Shown here one piece after another: positions 1 to 7,676 of a stretch of 49,779 bases of DNA. The notes under the pieces were generated by a model, which was not told the origin of the DNA, made no database searches, and saw only the letters and a program-made list of their open reading frames with translations. Each line of letters opens with the position of its first letter. The stretch's first letter is position 1. The position numbers were made by a program, and so were the translations under genes. Origin of the DNA: Mesobacillus persicus (lineage in GTDB: Bacteria > Bacillota > Bacilli > Bacillales > Cytobacillaceae); contig NZ_FOBW01000024.1 in assembly GCF_900109925.1 (NCBI RefSeq), positions 1-49,779 of the forward strand. Reading direction: 5' to 3'.

Positions 1-227
1 TGTTTCGACTCCTCCATCTTTTGGATTAGGGACTTCATTCCAGTCTGATTGACCATAAAGGCAAAAGGGGTATGGACTACATCGCCAAAATAATTCAGGA
101 TCATTGCTTTCTGTACAACCTTTGAAGCATCGATGGGAATAATCAATACTTTTTCTAAATCAGCACCTTTGAGTTCTTTTGCGAATTGACTTCTTCTTAA
201 GCCTTGTTTACCATTAAGTAGTCTCAT
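1..227 (-). CDS. IS110-family transposase, N-terminal part (runs off the window)
   Basis: The minus-strand frame opens with ATG at 227-225, preceded by a strong AAGGAGG, and stays open to the window edge (75 codons visible). The visible part has the N-terminal DEDD (RuvC-like) pattern of IS110 transposases: a hydrophobic strand followed by PIDASK, whose Asp33 would be the first catalytic acidic residue. The strand after it reads GDVVHTPFAFMVNQTG, also typical. IS110 enzymes are DEDD recombinases that act with a structured RNA from the element's non-coding end. The rest of the gene, including the C-terminal serine domain, lies outside the window, so intactness cannot be judged. The alternative is another DEDD transposase of the same superfamily. 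Confidence 0.85.
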   Translation of the reverse strand, partial: MRLLNGKQGLRRSQFAKELKGADLEKVLIIPIDASKVVQKAMILNYFGDVVHTPFAFMVNQTGMKSLIQKMEESK

Positions 228-358
228 TGACTATGACCTCCTTGTCAGGGTGGGTGATTGAGTAAACTTGGTTAAGTACTTCAATCGTAGCATAGTCATG
301 GGACTTTTTTGCGTTTGAAATTATTATTTCATACACCAGGAAATTAGAACAGTTAAAG
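228..358 (-). other. Upstream non-coding end of the IS110 element (possible guide-RNA region)
   Basis: No gene is seen here. TGACTATG (228-235) is inverted at 291-298 (CATAGTCA), enclosing the transposase Shine-Dalgarno. A second small hairpin, TGAAAT-TATT-ATTTCA, lies at 316-331. In IS110 elements the non-coding end next to the transposase encodes the bridge RNA. The left boundary is unknown but should lie before the chromosomal repeat that begins near 359. Assignment as a bridge-RNA locus is inference. Confidence 0.35.
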
Positions 359-456
359 ATGTGGATAATTGTGTTCGTTCTTTGCATCCAGCTCCAGCGC
401 TTAGCCCGCGGCTAGACTCACGGGGCTGTTCAAGGCGCTTGCGCTTTTGTCCTTTC
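359..456 (+). repeat. Dispersed repeat, family A, copy 1
   Basis: The segment starts GTGGATAATTGTG, continues through a GCATCCAGCTCCAGCGC-like core and ends AAGGCGCTTGCGCTTTTGT. A second, shorter copy lies at 34873-34940. The core is GC-rich with short inverted arms. Sequences of this type are familiar as intergenic dispersed repeats in Bacillus genomes (from memory). No ORF is present. The region 457-642 behind it holds only the presumed promoter of the next gene. A possible sporulation-type -10 (CATATGTTT, about 598) is too weak to assign. Confidence 0.6.
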
Positions 457-642
457 TAGGAATAAAGGAGGCAGTGGACATAATCCTGACAAACGCTTTT
501 TCTCTGGTTAAGATGTTACTTACACAGCTCCACGATAGTAGGAGATTAAAAAACTCCAAGCTTAGGAATAGCTGAGATATAAATTTTGTACTTCCATCAT
601 ATGTTTATATAGATGCGATTCTGAACAACAGGAGGAGCAGAA

Positions 643-1833
643 ATGGATGTATTTGTAAGACGAGGAGATACGCTCTGGTATTACAGCCAGATATTTAACA
701 TGAATCTTCAACTTATCTTAGATTCTAATCGGGAGAATCCCGCTGCTAGCCTTTCAGTAGGCCAACGTGTCCGTGTCCCAGGTTTTGTTGCAGTAGATTA
801 TCGAATTAGATCTGGAGATACTTTATGGGGCATCGCAGCAAGCCGTAATTTGTCCCAGGATGCTTTATTCTTAGTTAATCCAAATATTAACCCGAATCGT
901 CTGCAGGTGGGCCAGACTATTAAAATTCCTCAGAGAATTACATGGAGGCTTGTTCAGGGTAAACAGGAATATGATTATAGTACGATGATGACGGATTTAG
1001 CCAGACTTGAGCGAGTTTACCCTTTTATTCGTCTTCCGTCGGCGGGCAACTCTGTTTTAGGAAAAGATATACCTGAGGTTTTAATTGGGAATGGTTCGAA
1101 GCGAGTTCATTATAATGGATCCTTCCATGCGAATGAATGGATTACCACCCCTGTGATTATGACGTTCTTAAATGATTATTTGTTATCTCTCACCAATCAA
1201 AATCCAATCCGCGGTTTATCCATGGGGAGGTTTTATGGGGGAACTCAGCTTTCAATTGTCCCGATGGTTAATCCAGATGGTGTGAACCTTGTTTTGAACG
1301 GTCCCCCGCCAACAGAACCTTATGAAAGTAGTGTGGTCGAATTAAATAATGGCAGCACTGACTTTACCGGCTGGAAGGCGAATATAAGGGGAGTGGATTT
1401 GAATGATCAGTTTCCAGCAAGGTGGGAGCTAGAGAAGGAACGTAATCAGGTTGGTCCAGGTCCAAGGGATTATGTTGGGGAGAGGCCTCTAAGCGAACCA
1501 GAAGCAATTGCTATGGCTGAGTTAACAAGACGGCGTGATTTTTCCCGAGTGCTCGCCTTTCATACACAAGGAGAAGTTATTTATTGGGGGTTTGAAAATC
1601 TCGAGCCACCTGAAGCCGAACCGATGGTACAGGAGTTTGGTCGCGTGAGTGGGTACCAGCCTGTTAAAACCATTGAGAGTTATGCAGGCTATAAAGACTG
1701 GTTTATTCAAGACTGGAGACGACCAGGTTTTACAGTGGAACTAGGCTTTGGGGTAAACCCACTGCCATTGTCTCAATTTGATGAGATTTATCAAGAGTCG
1801 CTTGGGATCTTTTTAGCAGGTTTATATATGTAA
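643..1833 (+). CDS. LysM-containing M14 zinc peptidase (gamma-D-glutamyl-diamino acid endopeptidase type)
   Basis: This 396-residue protein has two N-terminal LysM repeats (about residues 3-47 and 52-96) that should bind peptidoglycan, followed by a carboxypeptidase-A-fold M14 domain (about 105-396). The zinc ligands are visible as HANE (His162, Glu165) and His307 in AFHTQGE. Glu366 in FTVELG is the general base, and VNPDG and DLNDQF are further M14 signatures. The architecture matches Bacillus endopeptidase I, which cuts the gamma-D-Glu-diaminopimelate bond of wall peptides. There is no signal peptide, as in the family members that act in the sporangium. The start is supported by AGGAGGAG 6-7 nt upstream. 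The gene is monocistronic and converges on the next M14 gene across a shared terminator. Confidence 0.85.
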   Translation: MDVFVRRGDTLWYYSQIFNMNLQLILDSNRENPAASLSVGQRVRVPGFVAVDYRIRSGDTLWGIAASRNLSQDALFLVNPNINPNRLQVGQTIKIPQRITWRLVQGKQEYDYSTMMTDLARLERVYPFIRLPSAGNSVLGKDIPEVLIGNGSKRVHYNGSFHANEWITTPVIMTFLNDYLLSLTNQNPIRGLSMGRFYGGTQLSIVPMVNPDGVNLVLNGPPPTEPYESSVVELNNGSTDFTGWKANIRGVDLNDQFPARWELEKERNQVGPGPRDYVGERPLSEPEAIAMAELTRRRDFSRVLAFHTQGEVIYWGFENLEPPEAEPMVQEFGRVSGYQPVKTIESYAGYKDWFIQDWRRPGFTVELGFGVNPLPLSQFDEIYQESLGIFLAGLYM

Positions 1834-1859
1834 GTTCACTTAAATTAAAATCACAATAA

Positions 1860-1888
1860 AAGCCCGGCATATGCATCATGCCGGGCTT
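1860..1888. terminator. Bidirectional rho-independent terminator
   Basis: Perfect 11-bp stem AAGCCCGGCAT (1860-1870) with ATGCCGGGCTT (1878-1888) between two convergent M14 peptidase genes. Its A/T flanks suit termination from both sides. Confidence 0.85.
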
Positions 1889-1896
1889 CACCTTTG

Positions 1897-4269
1897 TTAT
1901 TTTGTAAAAATAGCGTTCGATAATAGACGGAACAGGTAGTCCGTATGGTCACGGAAGCCTGCTTCTAGCCCGATAAGGGTTACGTCTTTGTCTTGTTCTT
2001 TTACGATGACGGGTTGACCTTGAGCATCGGAGTTATTTTTCCAGTGACCAGCAACGAAGAAATCTTCTGAATCTGCGATTGTTGCTGCGATCTCATCATT
2101 ACCGACAACGGTATACCAAGTTGGTTTATAGACAAAGCCAAGGTCTTTCTCGCTATATCCTGCTGTTAGTCCGTTACCAACATAATCAACTTTAACGATT
2201 CCATTGCTGTTTCGACCTCCAACTGAGATTGTGTTATCAGTTAGTCCTAATTCTTTTGAAGCAAGTGAGGCTCCTGCTCCAATAGCAATATATTTACCAC
2301 CTTGTTCAACATAACTTTGCACATTGGTTTTGAAAGCTGCTACTTGGGAATTATCTTGTAAACCAAAGTCTTTATTTGCTCCACTTAGAGTATAGGTTAG
2401 GTACTCTGAACCACTGTATACAAATACATCAATCCCCCCAAGTCCAGTGGTTGCAACATCAACAGGAGTTACTTCTGTGACATCAAACCCAAGACGTTTC
2501 AGTGCAAGCTTCGTACCCGCATGGGATTGTACCTTGCTAATTCCACCATCTTTTAGAATAGCTATTTTCAAGCTTTCAACAGGTTCAGCATCTGTAGGAA
2601 TGTTGGCAGTGCTAATCTCTAATCCAGAAGCTTTCACAGCTGCAGACACCTGATTAGCCGCTGCTTCAGCATAGAAGTTTCCTTCTGTATCACGTTTAAC
2701 TGTCACACCTTGGCTCAACAACGTATTAACAAGTTCTACCGCTTTTACAGAACTATTCGGAATTAAGAAAGGCCCTTTACCAGAAACAGCTCCTTGTCCA
2801 TCAACTTTATTGACCTTAGTGGCGACAACGTTCACATCTTCGTGCACAGGGTTCGCCTCAAACCCCCAAAGCTCAGGTAGACTCCAAGCAGATATATCGT
2901 ACATAGATGGTGTATCGTTTGAGATATCTTCTCCGTCCCAAAGCATGGTATTAGCTAGTCCAGCTTTCGCCTGGTCCATCTGAACAATATAGGTACCTTT
3001 GGCATAGGATTTTCCACCAGCTGTAAACGCCTTAGAAGCTTGTACTACCTCAACGTCATTCTTAAGAAGGTGATTAACAGCTTTTTCTGTTACGGTTGGA
3101 TCTTGCTCATCAACAGGCAAAATATAAGCATTTGGGAAAAATCCTTCTTCATGATTTGGATGGTCAAAATTAATGCCGCGCTTAAAAATTTCAATTTGGT
3201 CAGCAATCATTTCTTGTTTGTTTTCGGTTGCATATTTTAAAGAACCCATGATGGCATTGTACATCCAACGTACGCCATCCTCATCGTTTGTTGGGGCCTC
3301 TAATGTATGTCCATAGGCTCCATGATACATTGCGTACATTGGGGTAAAGATTGGTGGATAATCATCCCAGCCAGCTGCATCGTCACGCTGAGGGATATAG
3401 GTACCTTCCATTGATTGATAAATGCTGCCATCAAATGAAGCTTTATCCGCCATAATTTCAGCTTCCATTGCTTTGGCTTGACCCAGCGCCCAATCCTTGT
3501 ACAAGTCATACTCATAATTCGGGTTGTGTGGCGGGGTACAAGGCTCGATCAACCCTTGTAGATTAGTACCGTAATTTTTAACATAACCGTGTGTATCAAG
3601 AAACACCATCGGATTCCACTCTGTTAGTAGTTCTACCATTTGTTGGGTTTCTGGCTGTGACTGGGTGATAAAGTCCCGATTCAAGTCAATCCCCTCACCA
3701 TTAAAGCGGGTCGCATCCACACGTCCATCTGGATTCTGAACGACATTAAAAATAAGAATATTATTTTCTAAGATTTCCTTTGTTTCTGCATCACTCTGTG
3801 TGGCGAAGCGCTCAATTAGCTGTATTACTGCATCGGTACCAACGAACTCTGTTCCATGAATGGAACCATTAATCATAATCGGCACTTTAAAATCGGGGTT
3901 ATTCGCAATCCAATCCTGTGCCTTTTCCGGATTTTTGAACATTTGCTTTCTTAATGCCTGAATCTTTCCGAATTTACCTTGTGACTCCGGATCGGCAATG
4001 GTTACGACATAAAGAGGATAACCTTGCGAAGAAGTTCCAGTAACTTCTATTTTCACACGATTCGATTGCTTATTAATTTCCTCTAGCTTTGCACCAATCT
4101 CTGAGAATTTCATAAAATCATAGTTTTCACTATTAAATAAACTTCCTTCTTGCTCTTCATTTACATTTGCGTTTATCCATTTAACTGGTCCAGCTAATGC
4201 AGGTGTCATTGGTACGGAGACTAGTAAACTAGCTGCCAGTAGTCCAGTAATCACTTTTTTCTTTTTCAA
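1897..4269 (-). CDS. Secreted M14 family zinc carboxypeptidase with C-terminal glutamine-amidotransferase-like domain
   Basis: About 790 residues. The best start is TTG at 4269-4267, 8 nt after GGAGG; in-frame ATGs at 4284 and 4275 are placed wrongly for that site. This gives a typical signal peptide (KKKK, hydrophobic core, cleavage after TPALA). The M14 domain follows (about 40-400): IHGTE carries the first His/Glu zinc ligands, then NPDGR, DLNRDF, LDTHGY (third ligand) and HTLEAP (catalytic Glu). The C-terminal 200 residues begin KIAILKDGG and contain VFVYSGSEY and YIAIGAGASL, which resemble a class I amidotransferase-like fold without an evident catalytic Cys. Probable role: extracellular protein or peptide digestion. 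Many Bacillaceae carry such 'zinc carboxypeptidase' genes, and the substrate is unknown. Confidence 0.8.
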   Translation of the reverse strand: MKKKKVITGLLAASLLVSVPMTPALAGPVKWINANVNEEQEGSLFNSENYDFMKFSEIGAKLEEINKQSNRVKIEVTGTSSQGYPLYVVTIADPESQGKFGKIQALRKQMFKNPEKAQDWIANNPDFKVPIMINGSIHGTEFVGTDAVIQLIERFATQSDAETKEILENNILIFNVVQNPDGRVDATRFNGEGIDLNRDFITQSQPETQQMVELLTEWNPMVFLDTHGYVKNYGTNLQGLIEPCTPPHNPNYEYDLYKDWALGQAKAMEAEIMADKASFDGSIYQSMEGTYIPQRDDAAGWDDYPPIFTPMYAMYHGAYGHTLEAPTNDEDGVRWMYNAIMGSLKYATENKQEMIADQIEIFKRGINFDHPNHEEGFFPNAYILPVDEQDPTVTEKAVNHLLKNDVEVVQASKAFTAGGKSYAKGTYIVQMDQAKAGLANTMLWDGEDISNDTPSMYDISAWSLPELWGFEANPVHEDVNVVATKVNKVDGQGAVSGKGPFLIPNSSVKAVELVNTLLSQGVTVKRDTEGNFYAEAAANQVSAAVKASGLEISTANIPTDAEPVESLKIAILKDGGISKVQSHAGTKLALKRLGFDVTEVTPVDVATTGLGGIDVFVYSGSEYLTYTLSGANKDFGLQDNSQVAAFKTNVQSYVEQGGKYIAIGAGASLASKELGLTDNTISVGGRNSNGIVKVDYVGNGLTAGYSEKDLGFVYKPTWYTVVGNDEIAATIADSEDFFVAGHWKNNSDAQGQPVIVKEQDKDVTLIGLEAGFRDHTDYLFRLLSNAIFTK

Positions 4270-4340
4270 AGTCATATCCTCCATTCGGTATTTTAATATA
4301 AATACATGTATAAATATTCACTAGTGTTATTTTAATTTAG

Positions 4341-4394
4341 TCAGTTTATCAAAACAATAGTGATATATTACTATTGTTTTAGCTTTTTAACTGA
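4341..4394. promoter_or_regulatory. Long interrupted palindrome between divergent genes
   Basis: AAAACAATAGT (4351-4361) pairs perfectly with ACTATTGTTTT (4370-4380). TCAGTT (4341-4346) and AACTGA (4389-4394) form outer arms. It lies between the divergent secreted peptidase and nirB genes. It is either an operator or a terminator for an upstream transcript; the flanking TTTTT at 4384-4388 makes the latter possible. Confidence 0.4.
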
Positions 4395-4548
4395 ATTAAT
4401 ATGCAACCATCGAACTTAAGACCTATTTTTATTTAGCTTCCACTGCAGTGGTGATGTATTTAGATAATTTAAGGAGTCGCAAACATTGGTTAAAAAAACT
4501 TTTTCTAACTTTGACGTATTTGTGAAATGATGAACAAGGATGGGATTA

Positions 4549-4591
4549 TGTGATAAACTTCACAAAGTTATTTTATGAAAAGATTTACAAT
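4549..4591 (+). promoter_or_regulatory. Fnr-type box and class II promoter of nirB
   Basis: TGTGA-TAAACT-TCACA at 4549-4564 is a perfect TGTGA-N6-TCACA palindrome, the B. subtilis Fnr consensus. A -10-like TACAAT lies at 4586-4591, and a start 7 nt later (about 4598) puts the box centre at -41.5, the class II activation position. No good -35 hexamer is present, as expected for an activator-dependent promoter. A 60-nt leader precedes nirB. Confidence 0.7.
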
Positions 4592-4658
4592 CTAATCATA
4601 AAGAAGACAATATATACCCTTAACAAGGTAAAAAATAGATTAGTAGGGGGAATCGAAA

Positions 4659-7088
4659 ATGGGTAAGAAAAAACTTGTGATGATTGGGAATGGTATGGCG
4701 GGTGTAAGAACGATTGAAGAAATTATTAAGCTTGCCCCTGAAGCTTTTGATATTACGATTTTTGGTCTAGAACCACATCCAAACTATAACAGGATTAAGC
4801 TTTCAACAGTCCTTCAAGGTGATACAACAGTTGAAGATATCATTATGAACAGCTGGGAGTGGTATCAAGAAAACCACATCGAGCTATTTACAGGTGAAAC
4901 GATTGTCAAAATAGATACAGACAAGAAAATAGTCCTTTCCGATAAAGGCCGAGAAGTTGAGTATGACGAGCTTATTATTGCTACAGGCTCTAGTTCTTTC
5001 ATCCTTCCAGTCCCTGGTGCGGATAAACAAGGAGTAACGGGATTTCGTGATATTCAAGATTGTGAAACGATGATCAATACTTCGAAGCAATTTAAAAGAG
5101 CAGCTGTTATTGGCGGGGGCCTTCTCGGTCTAGAGGCGGCACGTGGTTTGTTAAATCTCGGTATGGAAGTAGAAGTCATTCACTTAATGCCGCATTTAAT
5201 GGAACGGCAGCTTGATCCAACATCATCGAAAATGTTAAAAGATGAGCTAGAAAAACAAGGCATGAACTTCATAATGGAAAAGCAGACGGCTGAAATTTTA
5301 GGGGAGGAAAGAGTGACTGGCCTGCGGTTTACAGATGGTTCGGAAATAGCGGTAGACCTAGTAGTGATGGCAGTTGGAATTAAGCCGAATGTCGATATCG
5401 CCAAGGACAGTGGAATTTACGTAAACCGTGGAATCGTAGTTGATGATTTTATGCATACAAGTGCGACAAATGTGTATGCAGTTGGGGAATGTGCTGAACA
5501 TAGGGAAATGGTTTACGGGCTTGTCGCTCCACTTTATGAGCAAGGAAAAGTTCTAGCTTCCATCCTTTGTGGAGCTGAAACAAAACCATATGAAGGATCC
5601 ATTGTCGGAACTGGATTGAAGGTATCAGGTGTGGATCTCTTTTCTGCTGGAGAAATTGAAGACGATGAAAATACCAAATCAATCAAAGTTCATAATGAAT
5701 TTGACGGAGTATATAAAAAAATCATTATTCGTGACAACAGAGTTTCAGGTATTGTCCTTTACGGTGATACGAAGGATAGCTCTAGGTTATTTAAAATGCT
5801 CATCAAAAAAGAAGATGTGAGCGGGATGACAAGTGTTTCTATCTTAGAGTCAGGTTGCTGCGGCGGGGGAGTCGATTCCAATGATGTAGCGGCAATGGCT
5901 GACGATGATATTGTGTGTGGTTGCAATGGAGTCACAAAAGGGACGATTGTTGAAGCGATTCAGTCGAAGGAGCTAACAACTGTTGATGAAGTTGGAGGCT
6001 GCACCAATGCGGGGCGTTCTTGTGGTCGTTGTAAGTCACAAATTGCGGATATTCTTGCGTATACCCTTGGGGATAAGTTTGATGTAGCTGCGGAGAAAAC
6101 AGCCTTATGTGGATGTACAACGCTAAGCCGTGATGAAGTGGTCGCAGAGATGAAGGAAAAAGGATTAACAAGTATCCGAGAAGTGATGAATGTCCTTGAG
6201 TGGAAGCAGGAGGAAGGCTGTTCTAAATGTCGTCCTGCATTGAACTATTACTTGGGGATGATTTTACAAGATCAATATGTCGACGATCGTGATTCCCGTC
6301 TTGTGAATGAAAAAATGCATGCGAACATCCAGAAAGATGGAACTTATTCTGTGATTCCAAGAATGTATGGTGGAGTAACATCTGCTGCGGACTTGAAAAA
6401 AATCGCTGAAGTTGCTGAAAAATACAACGTTCCACTTGTTAAGCTGACTGGTGGACAACGAATTGGTTTATATGGCGTGAAAAAAGAAGATCTACCTGTG
6501 ATGTGGGAAGAACTTGGAATGCCATCGGGCTATGCCTATGGAAAAACACTACGCACAGTAAAAACTTGCGTTGGAGCGAAGTTCTGTCGGTTCGGCACTC
6601 AAGATTCTATGGGACTTGGGATTGAGCTTGAGAAAAAATTTGAAAGACTAGATACTCCTCATAAGGTGAAAGTGGGTGTGTCAGCTTGCCCGAGAAACTG
6701 TGCTGAAGCAGGAATAAAGGACTTTGGAGTCGTGGGGATTGATGGAGGCTGGGAAGTTTATGTAGCTGGTAACGGCGGAACGGACCTACGGGCTGGAGAT
6801 CTTTTAGAAACTGTTAAAACAAAAGAAGAAGTGATTGAGTTAATTGGTGCCTTTATGCAATATTACCGTGAAACAGCTGATTACCTTGAACGTACTTCGA
6901 AGTGGGTTGAGCGCGTGGGCCTTGACCATGTGAAAGAAATTTTAGCAAATGAAAATACTAGACAGGCACTGAATGCACGTCTTGATAAAACGCTTCTAAA
7001 GTACAATGAGCCATGGAGCGAAGCGATTGAAAATAAAGAAATTCAGGAGAAGTATTATCAGAAACGCGAAGTACCAGTATTGGTCTAA
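4659..7088 (+). CDS. nirB: Nitrite reductase [NAD(P)H] large subunit
   Basis: This 809-residue cytoplasmic enzyme reduces nitrite to ammonium with NAD(P)H. In order: an FAD/NAD-binding pyridine nucleotide-disulphide oxidoreductase module (1-about 400; IGNGMAGVR and VIGGGLLGLEAARGL), two BFD-like [2Fe-2S] regions (about 418-460, CGCNG...CGRCK; about 482-535, CGCTT...CSKCRP), then the ferredoxin-like half-domain and the siroheme/[4Fe-4S] domain. The cluster Cys lie near 635/641 (TCVGAKFC) and 675/679 (ACPRNC). Length and order match NirB/NasD. The start follows AGGGGG at 8-9 nt. nirD and the siroheme-synthesis gene follow, which fits assimilation or anaerobic nitrite detoxification. The upstream Fnr box suggests induction by oxygen limitation. 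Confidence 0.97.
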   Translation: MGKKKLVMIGNGMAGVRTIEEIIKLAPEAFDITIFGLEPHPNYNRIKLSTVLQGDTTVEDIIMNSWEWYQENHIELFTGETIVKIDTDKKIVLSDKGREVEYDELIIATGSSSFILPVPGADKQGVTGFRDIQDCETMINTSKQFKRAAVIGGGLLGLEAARGLLNLGMEVEVIHLMPHLMERQLDPTSSKMLKDELEKQGMNFIMEKQTAEILGEERVTGLRFTDGSEIAVDLVVMAVGIKPNVDIAKDSGIYVNRGIVVDDFMHTSATNVYAVGECAEHREMVYGLVAPLYEQGKVLASILCGAETKPYEGSIVGTGLKVSGVDLFSAGEIEDDENTKSIKVHNEFDGVYKKIIIRDNRVSGIVLYGDTKDSSRLFKMLIKKEDVSGMTSVSILESGCCGGGVDSNDVAAMADDDIVCGCNGVTKGTIVEAIQSKELTTVDEVGGCTNAGRSCGRCKSQIADILAYTLGDKFDVAAEKTALCGCTTLSRDEVVAEMKEKGLTSIREVMNVLEWKQEEGCSKCRPALNYYLGMILQDQYVDDRDSRLVNEKMHANIQKDGTYSVIPRMYGGVTSAADLKKIAEVAEKYNVPLVKLTGGQRIGLYGVKKEDLPVMWEELGMPSGYAYGKTLRTVKTCVGAKFCRFGTQDSMGLGIELEKKFERLDTPHKVKVGVSACPRNCAEAGIKDFGVVGIDGGWEVYVAGNGGTDLRAGDLLETVKTKEEVIELIGAFMQYYRETADYLERTSKWVERVGLDHVKEILANENTRQALNARLDKTLLKYNEPWSEAIENKEIQEKYYQKREVPVLV

Positions 7089-7110
7089 GGTAGAGGAGGG
7101 AATGAGAGTG

Positions 7111-7416
7111 ATGAAAATGTTTATTGCAGATTATCAATCGCTACCAGAAAGAACAGGACAAGTGTTTAAGATGGATGGTGAGGAGATTGTCCTTTTCCGG
7201 CTGTCCAGTGGAGAAGTTCGAGCGATTGAAAATCGAAGCCCTCATCCAAAGGGTGGAACACTTAGTGAGGGGTTAGTCAGTGGTGAGTATCTGTTTTGTC
7301 CAGTTTATGACTGGAAAATTTCCTTGCAAGATGGCAAGGTTCAAGCTCCAGATGAAGGAAAAGTGAAAATTTATCAGATAGAACGAGACAAGGACCATGT
7401 TTTTATCGTAAAGTAA
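7111..7416 (+). CDS. nirD: Nitrite reductase [NAD(P)H] small subunit, Rieske fold with degenerate cluster ligands
   Basis: About 101 residues, 22 bases after nirB. GAGGAGGG (7093-7100) allows ATG 7111 or GTG 7108; ATG 7102 is too close. The protein aligns by pattern to the NirD/NasE Rieske_2 family (ENRSPHPKGGTLSEG and LFCPVYDWKISL). A true Rieske centre needs C-x-H and C-x2-H. Here the first Cys is Ser (SPH) and the second His is Tyr (CPVY), so only one Cys and one His remain and a [2Fe-2S] centre is unlikely. Loss of ligands is known for NirD of enteric bacteria, where the subunit is structural. It probably still pairs with NirB. Confidence 0.92.
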   Translation: MKMFIADYQSLPERTGQVFKMDGEEIVLFRLSSGEVRAIENRSPHPKGGTLSEGLVSGEYLFCPVYDWKISLQDGKVQAPDEGKVKIYQIERDKDHVFIVK

Positions 7417-7432
7417 TGGATAATAGTTAGTC

Positions 7433-7461
7433 AGAGAGAACAAACTGTTCTCTCTTTTTTA
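7433..7461 (+). terminator. Rho-independent terminator of nirBD
   Basis: AGAGAGAACA (7433-7442) pairs with TGTTCTCTCT (7446-7455), followed by TTTTTT. It separates nirBD from the next gene, which therefore needs its own promoter. Confidence 0.85.
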
Positions 7462-7537
7462 GAACGGCTCTTTTCGTTTCAGCAATGCTATCGTGCAAAA
7501 TGGCGATATAACTAGGAGAAAAGAGTTTGTAAACATA

Positions 7538-7648
7538 TTAACGTACAATATTAGCTTATCTTACGTTAAAGTCGGCTTAAAGATTTTAACAATAAACTTC
7601 TCTAAAACAGCATTAAAACTTAGCTGAGGGAACGACTTCAGTTTTAAT
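7538..7648 (+). promoter_or_regulatory. Two inverted repeats in the leader of the siroheme gene
   Basis: TTAACGTA (7538-7545) is inverted at 7562-7569 (TACGTTAA, 16-nt gap). ATTAAAACT (7612-7620) is inverted at 7640-7648 (AGTTTTAAT, 19-nt gap). They lie in the 215-base gap between the nirBD terminator and the next start codon and have no T-run. They could be operators or a leader structure. No -10/-35 pair could be fixed with confidence. Confidence 0.4.
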
Positions 7649-7676
7649 AAAAGCAAATTGGAAGGATGTCGGCACC

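Noticed and set aside
4549-4564. TnrA box before nirB
   Set aside because: The half-sites are separated by 6 nt (Fnr/CRP spacing), not the 7 nt of the TnrA consensus.
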